Shown: in pieces, positions 34,635-43,590 of the stretch
Layout of the letters: each line of letters starts with the position of its first letter
How positions within the stretch are numbered: position 1 is the first letter of the stretch
DNA from: Alphaproteobacteria bacterium
GTDB lineage: Bacteria; Pseudomonadota; Alphaproteobacteria; CACIAM-22H2
Direction of reading: 5' to 3'
Assembly (NCBI GenBank): GCA_016793165.1
Contig: JAEULA010000116.1
Coordinates: 1-64,000, forward strand
Length of the DNA: 64,000 bases
Notes under the pieces: generated by a model
Seen by the model: the letters and a program-made list of their open reading frames with translations, nothing else
The model's database searches: none
Told to the model about the DNA's origin: nothing
Program-made: the position numbers and the translations under genes

Positions 34635-35372
34635 ATGCGGTTCCAGTTCATCGGCTGCGGCGACGCCTTCGGCAGCGGCGGCCGTTTCAACACATGCTTC
34701 CACCTCGTCGGCGAGACGGTGAACGTCCTGATCGACTGCGGCGCGTCCTCGCTGATCGCGATGAAGCGGCTCGGCATCGATCGCAACGCGATCCGGGCGA
34801 TCCTGGTCACGCATTTCCACGCCGATCATTTCGGCGGCATCCCGTTCTTCATGCTCGATGCGCAGTTCTTCTCGCGCCGGACGGAGCCCCTGATCGTCGC
34901 CGGGCCGCGCGGCCTGCCCGCCTGGTACGAGCGCGTCATGGAGACCGCCTTCCCGGGCTCCGCCGCCGCGACGCGCAAGTTCGACCTGTCGCTGGTCGAG
35001 CTCGAGCCCGGGCACCCGGTCGCGATCGCCGGCACACGCGTCACCGCGGCCCAGGCCGCGCACGGGCCGCCAGGCGGGCCGTTCCTCGCCCTGCGGGTCG
35101 AGGTGGAGGGCCGCAGCATCGCCTATACCGGCGACACCGAATGGACCGATGCGCTGGTGCCCGCAATCCGGGACTGCGACCTGCTCGTCGCCGAGTCCTA
35201 TTTCTTCGACAGGCAGGTAAAGACGCATCTCGACTACGCCACGCTCGCCGCGCAGCTGCCGCGACTGCGGCCCCGACGGCTGGTACTGACGCACATGAGC
35301 GAGGAGATGCTCGCCCGCGCCGGCTCGCTGCCCTGCACGGTCGCGGAGGACGGCCTGACGATCGCGCTGTGA
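34635..35372 (+). CDS. metallo-beta-lactamase-fold hydrolase (RNase Z-like group)
   Basis: A 245-residue protein. The metal site motif THFHADHFGG is intact, with further ligands in YTGDTEWTD and the late LTHMSEEM. The start RFQFIGCGDAFGSGGRFNTCF and the compact length resemble the ribonuclease Z-like/phosphodiesterase-like MBL proteins rather than lactamases. The GGCAGGAGCGAGAGC ribosome site precedes the ATG. It is transcribed alone, divergent from the hydroxyacid dehydrogenase; a small-molecule or nucleic-acid phosphodiester substrate is possible. Confidence 0.8.
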   Translation: MRFQFIGCGDAFGSGGRFNTCFHLVGETVNVLIDCGASSLIAMKRLGIDRNAIRAILVTHFHADHFGGIPFFMLDAQFFSRRTEPLIVAGPRGLPAWYERVMETAFPGSAAATRKFDLSLVELEPGHPVAIAGTRVTAAQAAHGPPGGPFLALRVEVEGRSIAYTGDTEWTDALVPAIRDCDLLVAESYFFDRQVKTHLDYATLAAQLPRLRPRRLVLTHMSEEMLARAGSLPCTVAEDGLTIAL

Positions 35373-35549
35373 GAGCATGCGGCGACTCGCGCGCGCGCCC
35401 CCCGGCCTGGACCGGATCGGTCGCGCCCCCGACGACTTTCGCCGACCGATCCGGCGCATTCCGACGCCTGACGCGGTTCAGGTGCTCGTGTTGCCGTCCG
35501 CGTTGACGGTGCAGGACCCGACGGGCGCCGGCGTGCACCGGCTCGAACG

Positions 35550-36197
35550 TCAGGCGTGAACGATGAAGCGGCGCACGAGGCGCTCCACCCCGCCGAGCAC
35601 CAGCTCGACCAGGATCGCGAGCAGGGCGACGGGGATCGCGCCGGCGAGCAGCCGGACGGTATCGACGAGCGCGATGCCCTGCAGGATCAGGTCGCCGAAG
35701 CCGCCGGCGCCGATGAAGGCGCCGAAGGTCGCGAGCGCGACGCCCTCGACGGCGGCTGTCCTGAGCCCCGACAGGATCACCGGCGACGCCAAGGGCAGCT
35801 CGACGAGGGTCAGGATCTCGATGCGGCGGAACCCGGCGCCGGTCGCGGCCTCGACGATCGCGGGCTCGACGCCGCGGATGCCGAGATAGGTGTTGAGGAA
35901 CACCGGCAGCAGGCCGCGCAGCACCAGCGCGAAGAAGGCCGGCGCGAAGCCGATGCCGAGCAGCGGCAGGGCGAAGCCGAGCACGGCGAGGCTCGGCACG
36001 GCCTGCGCGACATTGGCGAAGGCGAGGAGATAGGTGCCCAGTCGCTCCATCCGCGTGGCGACGATCCCCATCGCGATGCCGAGCACGGCCGCGGTCGCCA
36101 CCGCGGTGCCGGCCAGGGTGACGTGCTGGAGCGCGAGCTCGCGGACGAGATCGCCGTTGTCGATCGCGAATTCGCGAAGCTCGCCGACGAGTGTCAC
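35550..36197 (-). CDS. osmoprotectant-type ABC transporter permease (OpuCB/OpuCD, YehW/YehY class)
   Basis: A 215-residue permease with about five or six membrane segments and the coupling loop EAATGAGFRRIEILTLVELP. The start is a GTG at 36197 that overlaps the stop of the preceding permease (GTGA), so coupling is likely. ProW/OpuC-class permeases import glycine betaine, choline, proline betaine and related quaternary amines. It is the last gene of the five-gene operon. Beyond it, 177 bases separate it from the convergent MBL gene. Confidence 0.85.
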   Translation of the reverse strand: MTLVGELREFAIDNGDLVRELALQHVTLAGTAVATAAVLGIAMGIVATRMERLGTYLLAFANVAQAVPSLAVLGFALPLLGIGFAPAFFALVLRGLLPVFLNTYLGIRGVEPAIVEAATGAGFRRIEILTLVELPLASPVILSGLRTAAVEGVALATFGAFIGAGGFGDLILQGIALVDTVRLLAGAIPVALLAILVELVLGGVERLVRRFIVHA

Positions 36198-36805
36198 GGT
36201 CGCGTCCAGGCCTCGGCCCGCTTGAGCACGGCATCGGCGGCGAGCGCGAGGATCGCGATCGGGATGGCGCCGGCGAGGACCGTGTCGGAATCGACCGTCG
36301 CGATCCCGCGGAAGATCAGCGTGCCGAGGCCGCCGGCACCGATATAGGCGGCGATGCTCGCGACGCCGATGTTCATCACGGTCGCGATGCGCACCCCGCC
36401 GAGAATGACCGGCAGCGCGATCGGCAGTTCGACGAGCCAGAGCCGCTGCAGCGCGGACATGCCGATCCCGCGCGCCGCCTCTTCGATCGCCGCGGGAACC
36501 GCGCGCAGACCGGCGACCGTGTTCCGCACGATGACCAGCAGCGAGTACAGCACCAGCGCGATGATCGCCGGCGTCCGCCCGAGGCCGAAGAACGGGATCA
36601 GGAAGGCGAACAGAACGAGGCTCGGGATCAGGTAGAGGAGTCCCGCGACCAGCATCGTCGGCAGCTCGATGGGCCTGAAGCGCCGGGCGAGGATTCCGAG
36701 CGGGATGCCGATCAGGCACGCGATCAGCACCGCGACCAGCGCGAGGTAGAGCTGCTGGCCGGCGAGCAGCGCGATCTGGCCGGGGTTCGCGGCGATGAAC
36801 TTCAC
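36194..36805 (-). CDS. osmoprotectant-type ABC transporter permease
   Basis: A 203-residue permease and the partner of the downstream one; two different small permeases are normal in OpuC/OpuB and YehZYXW systems. The coupling loop EEAARGIGMSALQRLWLVELP is complete, and the segment YIGAGGLGTLIFRG is typical of ProW-like proteins. It overlaps the ATPase gene by four bases at its start and the next permease by four bases at its end. Confidence 0.87.
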   Translation of the reverse strand: MKFIAANPGQIALLAGQQLYLALVAVLIACLIGIPLGILARRFRPIELPTMLVAGLLYLIPSLVLFAFLIPFFGLGRTPAIIALVLYSLLVIVRNTVAGLRAVPAAIEEAARGIGMSALQRLWLVELPIALPVILGGVRIATVMNIGVASIAAYIGAGGLGTLIFRGIATVDSDTVLAGAIPIAILALAADAVLKRAEAWTRP

Positions 36806-37800
36806 GCCGGTCCGCCGTCGCCGCCGAGCGCCGCCGCGACGGCGCCGAGCAGCGCCTCCGGCGTCACCACGCCGATGGCGGCACCGGTGGCCGGATCGAC
36901 GACGTCGATCGACCCTTGCGACGCGGCGGCGCCGGACGCGGGGGCCGAGAACAGGCGGATCGCGTCGAGCAGCGTCCCGGTCGGCGCGATGGTGCCGGAT
37001 GCGCCGCCCAGCGACCGGGTCGGCGGCGCCATGATCTCGGTCACCGGCCGCAGCCCGAGCTGAGCCAGGTCGCGGTGGTCGGCGAAGAACTCCGAGACGA
37101 AGGGTGCGGCGGGGTGGAACAGGAGCTCCGCCGGCGTGCCGACCTGCACGATCCGGCCCCGCTGCATCAGGGCGATCCGGTCGCCGAGATACAGCGCCTC
37201 GGCGAGATCATGCGTGACGAGGACGATCGTCTTGTGGACCGAGCCCTGGATCCGCTTGAGCTCGCGCTGCAACTGGCGACGGACCAACGGATCGACCGAG
37301 CCGAAGGGCTCGTCCATGAGCACGATCTCCGGATCGGCAGCGAGCGCGCGTGCGACGCCGACACGCTGCTGCTGTCCGCCCGACAGCGCCTTCGGATGGC
37401 GGTCGAGGAACTCCTCGGGCGGCAGGCCGACAAGCGCCAGCAGCTCGGCGGCGCGCGTGCGGCGCTGCGCCGGCGGCATGCCGGCCAGCCGCGGGACGAT
37501 GGCGACGTTCGCCTCGACCGACATGTGCGGGAACAGGCCGATCTGCTGGATCACGTAGCCGATGCTCCGCCGCAAGGCGACCGCATCGAGGTCGCGGGCA
37601 TCGCGGCCGCGGATGCGGATCGTGCCCGCGCTCGGCTCGATGACGCGGTTGATCATCTTGAGCGTCGTCGTCTTGCCGCAACCCGACGGCCCGATCAGCA
37701 CGCAGGTCTCGCCGGGCGCGATCGCCAGGTTCACGCCGTCGACCGCGGCGACGCTTCCATACGTCTTGCGGACGTCGACGAGTTCGATGATCGGGTCCAA
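36802..37800 (-). CDS. osmoprotectant-type ABC transporter ATPase (OpuCA-like)
   Basis: A 332-residue ATPase. Walker A GPSGCGKTT is at 37-45, the Q-loop is in VIQQIGLFPHMSV, the signature is LSGGQQQRVGVARALA and Walker B is IVLMDEPFGSVD. The C-terminal 90 residues stand where OpuCA has CBS domains, which sense ionic strength, but here they are short and Ala/Gly-rich, so osmotic gating may differ. The start appears to be TTG at 37800 with GGGG upstream; no in-frame ATG is available near the N-terminus. Confidence 0.87.
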   Translation of the reverse strand: MDPIIELVDVRKTYGSVAAVDGVNLAIAPGETCVLIGPSGCGKTTTLKMINRVIEPSAGTIRIRGRDARDLDAVALRRSIGYVIQQIGLFPHMSVEANVAIVPRLAGMPPAQRRTRAAELLALVGLPPEEFLDRHPKALSGGQQQRVGVARALAADPEIVLMDEPFGSVDPLVRRQLQRELKRIQGSVHKTIVLVTHDLAEALYLGDRIALMQRGRIVQVGTPAELLFHPAAPFVSEFFADHRDLAQLGLRPVTEIMAPPTRSLGGASGTIAPTGTLLDAIRLFSAPASGAAASQGSIDVVDPATGAAIGVVTPEALLGAVAAALGGDGGPA

Positions 37801-37818
37801 TGGCGCCCCGGATCGCCG

Positions 37819-38976
37819 TCAGGCGTGGACCTTGAGGCGGATGCCGAGCCGGTCGCCGAGCTCGCGCAACCGGATGCCGAGTTCGCGTGCGATCTCGAGG
37901 CAGTCGTCGAGCCGGTAGCGGTCGCACTCGAATCCGAACACGTCCTTGAGCGTCGCGCGAGCGACGTCGCCGAGGACCAGCGTGCCGTCGGCATCGATCC
38001 GATCGATGCCTTCGGCGCGCTGCGCGGCCTCGTTGATCGCGATCGCCCGCTCGCGATCGATGTCGTCGGGCAGCGCAAGCGCGACCTGCGGCGCCATCCT
38101 GACCGGATAGCCGCCGACGAGCCCGAGCGGCCCCGGCGCATGCACCACCTCGGTCCCGCGCGTCACGAGGGCCAGGACGACCTGCATCGCCTGGGCGGCC
38201 ACGATCCACGTGGCGCCGGCCGCGCCGGGGATCCTCGCCGCGTCGGGCACGGCCTTGACCAGGGCCATGCGGTCGAACCGGGCGGTCACGTCCTCGCCGT
38301 CGCGCTGGATCCTCAAATGGAAATCGAGCCCGCGCGTGTCACCGTGAACCAGCGTGTTGTAGCCGTGGAAGTGATGGGCGACGAGCGTGACGCGGACCCG
38401 CGATGGCGCCACGTCGAGCTTCGATGCGACGAGCTGGCGGAACGGCGCCTCGAGCAGGGCGCCGTTGCCGATGCCGGTGGTCGGCGCGAGGCCGGCGCGC
38501 GCAAGGGCCGGATTGACGGCGTCGGGATAGGCGCTGTTGACGACCCAGGGCGTGATGCCCGCCCGGCGGACGGCGCGCATCATGTTGTAGGCGTAGGCCG
38601 CGTGGCCCGCCGACCAGAGGCCGGATCCGGCACCGATCGCATGCAGCCGGCCCTTGATATCGGCGGGCAGCAGGTCACGCAGCCACCAGCTCGACACGGT
38701 GGTGGCATTGAACACGAGGTCCGGCTTCACACGGTGAAGCAGCTCGGCGATGCGATCGACGTCGCTCATGTCGCAAGCGGCGAAATCGAGCGCGACGTCG
38801 GAGCCCCAGGCGATCGCGCCCTGGCGCGCCGAATTGATCTTGCGCAGGCCGAGATCGGCGTTGATGTCGGCGCCGACGATGCGTCCGGCGAAGCGCGGCG
38901 ACCTTGCGAGGAGCTCGGCCATGAGGCCGCCGAGCTCCCCCATCCCGAGGATCAGGACCGTATTCGACATCGTCAT
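37819..38976 (-). CDS. NAD(P)-binding oxidoreductase, saccharopine-dehydrogenase-like, inside an ABC operon
   Basis: A 385-residue protein with an N-terminal Rossmann turn (VLILGMGELGGLMAELLARS), a downstream SARQGAIAWGSDVALDF stretch and a KPDLVFNATTVSSWW segment like the saccharopine dehydrogenase NADP-binding domain. The C-terminal half contains HHFHGYN and GGYPVRMAP and matches nothing I can name. It lies between the binding-protein gene and the ATPase gene of an osmoprotectant transporter, 18 bases before the ATPase. It may oxidise or reduce an imported quaternary amine or amino-acid derivative; this is inferred from context. Confidence 0.7.
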   Translation of the reverse strand: MTMSNTVLILGMGELGGLMAELLARSPRFAGRIVGADINADLGLRKINSARQGAIAWGSDVALDFAACDMSDVDRIAELLHRVKPDLVFNATTVSSWWLRDLLPADIKGRLHAIGAGSGLWSAGHAAYAYNMMRAVRRAGITPWVVNSAYPDAVNPALARAGLAPTTGIGNGALLEAPFRQLVASKLDVAPSRVRVTLVAHHFHGYNTLVHGDTRGLDFHLRIQRDGEDVTARFDRMALVKAVPDAARIPGAAGATWIVAAQAMQVVLALVTRGTEVVHAPGPLGLVGGYPVRMAPQVALALPDDIDRERAIAINEAAQRAEGIDRIDADGTLVLGDVARATLKDVFGFECDRYRLDDCLEIARELGIRLRELGDRLGIRLKVHA

Positions 38977-38991
38977 CTCGCGCCCCCATCC

Positions 38992-39016
38992 CGCGGCGCG
39001 CCGGTGGCGCGCCGCG
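38992..39016 (-). promoter_or_regulatory. intercistronic stem-loop after the osmoprotectant binding-protein gene
   Basis: A perfect 11-base-pair stem (CGCGGCGCGCC paired with GGCGCGCCGCG) with a GGT loop, 14 bases downstream of the binding-protein stop and 15 bases before the next start. No U-run follows. It has the same location as the hairpins in the ugp-like operon and both peptide-type ABC operons, and probably limits expression of the downstream enzyme and membrane genes relative to the binding protein. Confidence 0.7.
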
Positions 39017-39030
39017 CCGTCATCGCCGCA

Positions 39031-39933
39031 CTACTGGACGATGCCCTTCCTCTTGAGCCATTCCTTCGACACTTCGGCGGCCGGGCGCTTGTCGAGATCG
39101 ATCGCCGCGTTGATCTGGATCATCTCGTCCTCGGTGAACTTGCCGCCCATGCGGTTGAGCGCCTCAAGCAGCCCCTTGTTCGCCTCGAGCGCGTCCTGGC
39201 GGACGACGGAGGTGAGGAAATACGGCGGGAAGAAGAACTTGTCGTCCCGCAGCACCTTCAGGTCCTGCGCCTTGATCCGCGCATCGGTCGTGAACACCGA
39301 GATGACGTCCGCGTTGTCGGTCCCGATCGCCTGGTAGACGAGGCCGGGATCCATGCCGCGCTTCTCCTTGAACTTCAGGCCGTAGGTCTTCTCGAGCCCG
39401 GGGATGGCGTCCGGGCGCACGAGGAATTCCTGCGAGCCGCCGAAGCGCAGCTCGCTCGACTGCGCCGCGAGGTCGGAGATCGACACGATCTTGCGCTTCT
39501 CGGCCTCGCTGCGTTTCATCGCCAGCGCGTAGGTGTCGTTGAAGCCCAGCGTGTCGGCCCAGGCCAGCTTGAATTTCTCGGCGTATTCCTTCTTGACGAT
39601 CGCGTAGACCTTCGCCGCGTCGTTCTCGACGGGCATCTTCAGCTGCACGAGCAGCGCGGTGCCCGTGTATTCCGGATAGACGTCGATGTCGCCGTTGACG
39701 AGCGCCTGGTGGATCACGCCGGTGCCGCCGAGCTGCAGCTTGCGCTCGACCTTGAATCCGGCCGCCTCCAGCACGTCCGCGATCATGTTCGCCACGACGA
39801 TGCTCTCGGTGAAGTTCTTCGAGCCGACCCGGATCGGCTTGCCCTGCGACCAGGCGGCGCGCGAGGCGCTCCCGGCCGCGACCGCGCCGCCGAGGGCGGC
39901 AAGCACGCTGCGTCTCTTCATCTTCATCGTCAT
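39031..39933 (-). CDS. osmoprotectant-type ABC transporter substrate-binding protein (OpuCC/YehZ-like)
   Basis: A 300-residue binding protein. The N-terminus MKMKRRSVLAALGG with a twin arginine and a following hydrophobic stretch suggests a Tat-type signal, with cleavage near WSQG. The mature part opens with IRVGSKNFTESIVVANM, then LGGTGVIHQALVNGDIDVYPEYTGTAL, a signature of OpuCC/OsmX/YehZ. It is the first gene of the operon. Likely ligands are glycine betaine, choline, proline betaine or similar compounds; the enzymes near 60-64 kb would use such compounds. Confidence 0.88.
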   Translation of the reverse strand: MTMKMKRRSVLAALGGAVAAGSASRAAWSQGKPIRVGSKNFTESIVVANMIADVLEAAGFKVERKLQLGGTGVIHQALVNGDIDVYPEYTGTALLVQLKMPVENDAAKVYAIVKKEYAEKFKLAWADTLGFNDTYALAMKRSEAEKRKIVSISDLAAQSSELRFGGSQEFLVRPDAIPGLEKTYGLKFKEKRGMDPGLVYQAIGTDNADVISVFTTDARIKAQDLKVLRDDKFFFPPYFLTSVVRQDALEANKGLLEALNRMGGKFTEDEMIQINAAIDLDKRPAAEVSKEWLKRKGIVQ

Positions 39934-40006
39934 CGTCCCCTCCCCGTTGAATCCCCGGCCACGGACCTTGCATCACGCGCCCGGGCCCCGCAATCGCCGG
40001 CTGCGA

Positions 40007-41128
40007 TCAGACGCCCTGGCGGACGTCCTTCACGAATCCCGGGCTGATCGCGCGCGCCGCCTTGTTCGGATTGGGGCAGCGCATGTGCTGCTGCTCGATC
40101 GCCTCGAGGACGTCGGGCCCGAGCTTCACGTCCAGGACGGCCATGCACTCCTTGAGCTGCGGCATCGTGGTGGCGCCCAGGATCGTCGACGACACGTATT
40201 CCCGGCTCACCACCCAGGCGAGCGCGAGATGACTCGGCAGCAGCCCGTGGCTGCGCGCGATCTCGACATAGGCCTTCGCCGCCCAGCGCGTGATCGGCGA
40301 GTGATAGCGGGGCTGGAAGGTCGGCCAGCGCGTATGGCGCGCGCCGGGCGGGTCGCCGTCGAGATACTTGCCCGCCAGCGTGCCGCCGCACAGGGCGCCG
40401 TAGACGAGCAGCGCGATGTCGAGATGGCGCGGCGCGCAGGCCTCGGCCAGCTCGGGCTCGAAACTCCGGTCGACGAGGCTGAAGTCGTTCTGGATCGTGG
40501 CCGGCGGCGGCGCGCCCAGCCGCTTCGCGGCATCGGCGAACATGCACACGCCGTAGGTCGTCTCGTTGGACAGTCCCCAGGCCCGGATCTTGCCCTGCTT
40601 GACCAGCCCGTGCAGCGCGTCCACCTGCTCGTCGAACGGCACGACGTCCGTCTGTTCCTTCTGGCGCTCGTACTTGTAGGCTCCGAACAAGGTCCCGATG
40701 TAGCGCTCCGGCCAATGAAGCTCGATCAGATCGATGTAGTCCGTCTGCAGCCGCCGCAGGCTGCCTTCGACGGCGCCGACGATCGACGCGCGATCGAGCC
40801 GGGTGATCGCCGGCGGCTGCGCCGGCGTCCGGTTGGGCGGGATCCATTTCTTCGGGCTGGTGCTCGTGACCTTGCCGGCGACGATCACCTTGTCGCGGCC
40901 GCGCCGCTTCATCCAGCTGCCGACATAGCGCTCGGACAGTCCCTGGGTCTCGGCCCGGGTCGGCACGGCGTACATCTCCGCCGTGTCCAGGAAGTTGACG
41001 CCGTGGTCCCACGCGTAGTCGAGCTGCTCGTGCGCTTCGGCTTCCGTATTCTGCTCGCCGTAGGTCATCGTGCCCAACGAGAGTTCCGACACGACGAGAT
41101 CGCTCTTGCCAAGCCTGTTGTACCGCAT
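40007..41128 (-). CDS. aldo/keto reductase (Tas-like)
   Basis: A 373-residue NADP-dependent oxidoreductase. AKR signatures are NFLDTAEMYAVP (catalytic Asp and Tyr), VIVAGKVT (Lys) and IDLIELHWPERYIG (His). The long insertion after the Lys and the C-terminal GATTMPQLKECMAVLDVKLG are typical of the Tas subgroup. It reduces aldehydes or ketones; the substrate is unknown. It is divergent from the NIPSNAP gene with only 47 bases between the starts, so both promoters must overlap. Confidence 0.85.
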   Translation of the reverse strand: MRYNRLGKSDLVVSELSLGTMTYGEQNTEAEAHEQLDYAWDHGVNFLDTAEMYAVPTRAETQGLSERYVGSWMKRRGRDKVIVAGKVTSTSPKKWIPPNRTPAQPPAITRLDRASIVGAVEGSLRRLQTDYIDLIELHWPERYIGTLFGAYKYERQKEQTDVVPFDEQVDALHGLVKQGKIRAWGLSNETTYGVCMFADAAKRLGAPPPATIQNDFSLVDRSFEPELAEACAPRHLDIALLVYGALCGGTLAGKYLDGDPPGARHTRWPTFQPRYHSPITRWAAKAYVEIARSHGLLPSHLALAWVVSREYVSSTILGATTMPQLKECMAVLDVKLGPDVLEAIEQQHMRCPNPNKAARAISPGFVKDVRQGV

Positions 41129-41162
41129 TCCCCCCGCCTTTCAGACGCGCCACCCCGCAAAC

Positions 41163-41168
41163 AAGGAG
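41163..41168 (+). promoter_or_regulatory. ribosome binding site deciding a GTG start
   Basis: AAGGAG, separated by seven bases from the GTG at 41176. It supports GTG as the start of the NIPSNAP gene; no in-frame ATG gives a full-length domain. Confidence 0.7.
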
Positions 41169-41175
41169 TCCACAC

Positions 41176-41496
41176 GTGATCTATGAGCTGCGCGAGTACA
41201 CCATCAAGCCGGGGCGCATGGAAGAATGCCATGCGGTGTTCGAGCGTTCCTGCCTGCCGGCCTTCGACGCCGTGGCCATCCGGATGCTCGGCTTCTGGGA
41301 GCCGGAGCCGAAGGACGGCACCAGCTTCGTCTATCTCGTCGCCTTCGACGATGCGGCGGCGCGCGAACGCGCCTGGGCCGCGTTCAAGATCGAGCCGAAC
41401 TGGGTCGCCGCGAAGACGCGGATGAACGGCGACTTCCCCTGGGAGAAGACCGCCGCGCGCGTGCTCGCGCCGACGCGCTATTCGCCCGCTCGCTGA
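41176..41496 (+). CDS. NIPSNAP family protein
   Basis: A 106-residue single-domain protein with the ferredoxin-like dimeric alpha/beta-barrel fold. It begins YELREYTIKPG, typical of NIPSNAP, and has RMLGFWEPE and the second strand FVYLVAFDDAAARERAWAAF. The family has no fixed catalytic residues; members often accompany catabolic oxidoreductases and may bind or handle hydrophobic intermediates. The GTG start is supported by a good AAGGAG. The convergent PhyH gene ends 13 bases downstream. Confidence 0.82.
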   Translation: MIYELREYTIKPGRMEECHAVFERSCLPAFDAVAIRMLGFWEPEPKDGTSFVYLVAFDDAAARERAWAAFKIEPNWVAAKTRMNGDFPWEKTAARVLAPTRYSPAR

Positions 41497-41509
41497 GCGC
41501 GGCGTGCGA

Positions 41510-42319
41510 TCAGCCGGCGGGGCGCTGGTGCTGGACCGGCTTGCGGTTCGGGAACAGCGCGAGCACGGCGGGATCGAAGTCGCGGGTCGGGACCGGATCG
41601 CGCTTGAAGAAGCCGTGGTCGTCGCGGCCACGCACCAGCGTCGCATAGGGCATGTCGCCGCGCTGGCGGACATGCGGCGCCACGTAGCGGATGGCGTAGC
41701 CGTAGCGGCGCGCATCGGACCGATTGGGCGGCGAGCCGTGCACGATCTTCACATGGTGCAGCGACATCTCGCCCTCGCCGAGCAGCAGGCTCACGCCCTG
41801 CCCCTCGTCGACATCGACCGCGATCTCCTCGTGGGTGAACAGCATGTTGCCGCTGCCCTCGGCCGACTTCCGGTGCGGGAATTGCGGCGCGGTGTGCGAG
41901 CCCGGGATCACCTGCATCGCGCCGTTGGCGAGCGTGCTCGGCGCGAAGGCGACCCAGGCCGAGACGACGTCGTCGGGCTCGAGGCCCCAGTAGTAGGAAT
42001 CCTGATGCCAGGCGACGAAGGCCGGGTCGTGCGGCTCCTTCACGAACAGGCTGGACGACCAGCACAGGATGTCCGGGCCGATCACCGACTCGATCGCATC
42101 GAGGATGCGCGGATCGTGCACGAGGTCGTAGAGCATCCGCAGCTTCAGGTGCCCCTTGTTCCGGATGATCAGAGTCGCCTGCTCGCCCGACTCGCGTTCC
42201 CACGCCTCGAGGCCGTCGCGATAGCGCTTCGCCTCGGCGGTCGTCAGGCAGGGCAGCGGATGGACGTATCCGTCGCGTCGATAGGCCGCGACGGCAGCCG
42301 CGGAAAGATGATTGCCCAT
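41510..42319 (-). CDS. phytanoyl-CoA dioxygenase (PhyH) family protein
   Basis: A 269-residue Fe(II)/2-oxoglutarate oxygenase. The iron triad is present: H105 and D107 in WHQDSYYW and H194 in VHGSPPNRS, with the 2-oxoglutarate-binding Arg among R200-R205. PhyH-family bacterial enzymes hydroxylate small molecules such as ectoine, phosphonates or halogenated acids; WHQDSYYWGLEP is shared with many uncharacterised members. The ATG at 42319 is preferred, since upstream codons fall into the divergent promoter area shared with the FAD oxidoreductase at 42433. Confidence 0.85.
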   Translation of the reverse strand: MGNHLSAAAVAAYRRDGYVHPLPCLTTAEAKRYRDGLEAWERESGEQATLIIRNKGHLKLRMLYDLVHDPRILDAIESVIGPDILCWSSSLFVKEPHDPAFVAWHQDSYYWGLEPDDVVSAWVAFAPSTLANGAMQVIPGSHTAPQFPHRKSAEGSGNMLFTHEEIAVDVDEGQGVSLLLGEGEMSLHHVKIVHGSPPNRSDARRYGYAIRYVAPHVRQRGDMPYATLVRGRDDHGFFKRDPVPTRDFDPAVLALFPNRKPVQHQRPAG

Positions 42320-42432
42320 CGCGCGTGTCCCTCCCCAAGATCGCGTCGACGCTGCGTCGCGCCGCGGCACGGAGTTTGGCACGGATCGGCGGCGCGCGCC
42401 GACGGGGTTCGCGGAAGCGGGGAAGCGGCACG

Positions 42433-43590
42433 ATGACCGACGTGGTCGTGATCGGGGCGGGCATCAGCGGAGCGGCTTGCGCCTGGGAGCTCGCCAGTCG
42501 CGGCGTGAGGACGACGCTGGTCGAGCGCTGGCATCCCGCGGCCATGGGCTCGGGCTGGTCGCTCGCGGGCGTCCGCCAGTCCGGCCGCCATCCGGCGGAG
42601 CTGCCGCTGGCGCGCGCCGCGGTCGACCGCTGGGCGGCGCTCGACGAGGCGTTGGGGGCGAAGACCTTCTATCGACGTCAGGGCAATCTCCGCCTCGCGC
42701 GCACGGCGGCGGAGGCCGACGTCATCGAGCGCCTCGTGCGCGAGCAGTCGGCGGCCGGTCTCGACATCGAGTTCCTGGGCGATCACGACGCCATCCGCGC
42801 GGTTGCGCCCGCGATCGGGCCCGCCGCGATCGCGGGCTCGCTGTGCCGCAGCGACGGACACGCCGATGCCGTGGCCAGCGTGCAGGCGTTCGTCGCGGCC
42901 GCGCGGCGCCACGGCGCCGAATTGCGTGTCGGCGAGCGCGTCCTGGCAATCGAGATTGCCGGCGGGCGCGTCGCCGGCGTGACGACGGACAAGGGCCGCA
43001 TCGCGGCGGGCGCGGTCGTGCTCGCCGCCGGCATCTTCGGCAACGAGCTGCTGCGCCCGCTCGGCCTGGAGGTGCCACTGGCGCTGCACATGGTGACCGT
43101 GCTGCGCTCGACGCCGACGACGCGCCGTCTCGACCAGGTCATCGGCGTCGCCAATGCCGATTGCGCCGGGCGGCAGGAGGTCGACGGGCGCTGGCGCGCA
43201 ACCAGCGGCGTCGAGCCGTGGCACGGCGAGCTGATCGACGGCGACGCGCCGCGCGTGCCTTGCGCCGCCGAAGCCCTCGCCGGCACGGTCTCCAAGTTCG
43301 GCGCGCTGGTGCCGGAGTTCCGGGCCGCGCGCATCGCCGAGATCTGGGCCGGTCTGATCGACCTCACGCCCGACGCGCTGCCCGTGCTCGACGCGCCTGC
43401 CGCGGCGCCGCAGGGCCTCGTGATCGGCATGGGTTTCTCCGGCCACGGCTTCTGCCTCGGTCCGGTGACCGGCGCGATCCTCGCCGATCTCGCCACGACG
43501 GGGGCGAGCGAATTCCCGATCGCGCCATTCGGTCTCGCGCGCTTCGGCGCGATGCGCGGTTCCGCCGAGCCGGTCACGCTGCATGGCTGA
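42433..43590 (+). CDS. FAD-dependent oxidoreductase (DAO/DadA family)
   Basis: A 385-residue flavoprotein of the D-amino-acid-oxidase family. The FAD turn is VVVIGAGISGAACAWELASRG at the very N-terminus. The body has AGVRQSGRHPAELPLARAAVDRW, and the C-terminal closing motif GLVIGMGFSGHGFCLGPVTG is typical of sarcosine, glycine and D-amino-acid oxidases and dehydrogenases. It probably oxidises a secondary or D-amine. Its last eight bases overlap the MFS gene, so the transporter likely moves its substrate or product. Confidence 0.85.
   Translation: MTDVVVIGAGISGAACAWELASRGVRTTLVERWHPAAMGSGWSLAGVRQSGRHPAELPLARAAVDRWAALDEALGAKTFYRRQGNLRLARTAAEADVIERLVREQSAAGLDIEFLGDHDAIRAVAPAIGPAAIAGSLCRSDGHADAVASVQAFVAAARRHGAELRVGERVLAIEIAGGRVAGVTTDKGRIAAGAVVLAAGIFGNELLRPLGLEVPLALHMVTVLRSTPTTRRLDQVIGVANADCAGRQEVDGRWRATSGVEPWHGELIDGDAPRVPCAAEALAGTVSKFGALVPEFRAARIAEIWAGLIDLTPDALPVLDAPAAAPQGLVIGMGFSGHGFCLGPVTGAILADLATTGASEFPIAPFGLARFGAMRGSAEPVTLHG

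Noticed and set aside
36916..40047. A 1043-codon open frame on the plus strand across the osmoprotectant operon
   Set aside because: It runs antisense to four genes with clear motifs (ATPase, dehydrogenase, binding protein, permease) and through the intercistronic hairpin; its composition is that of a shadow frame.
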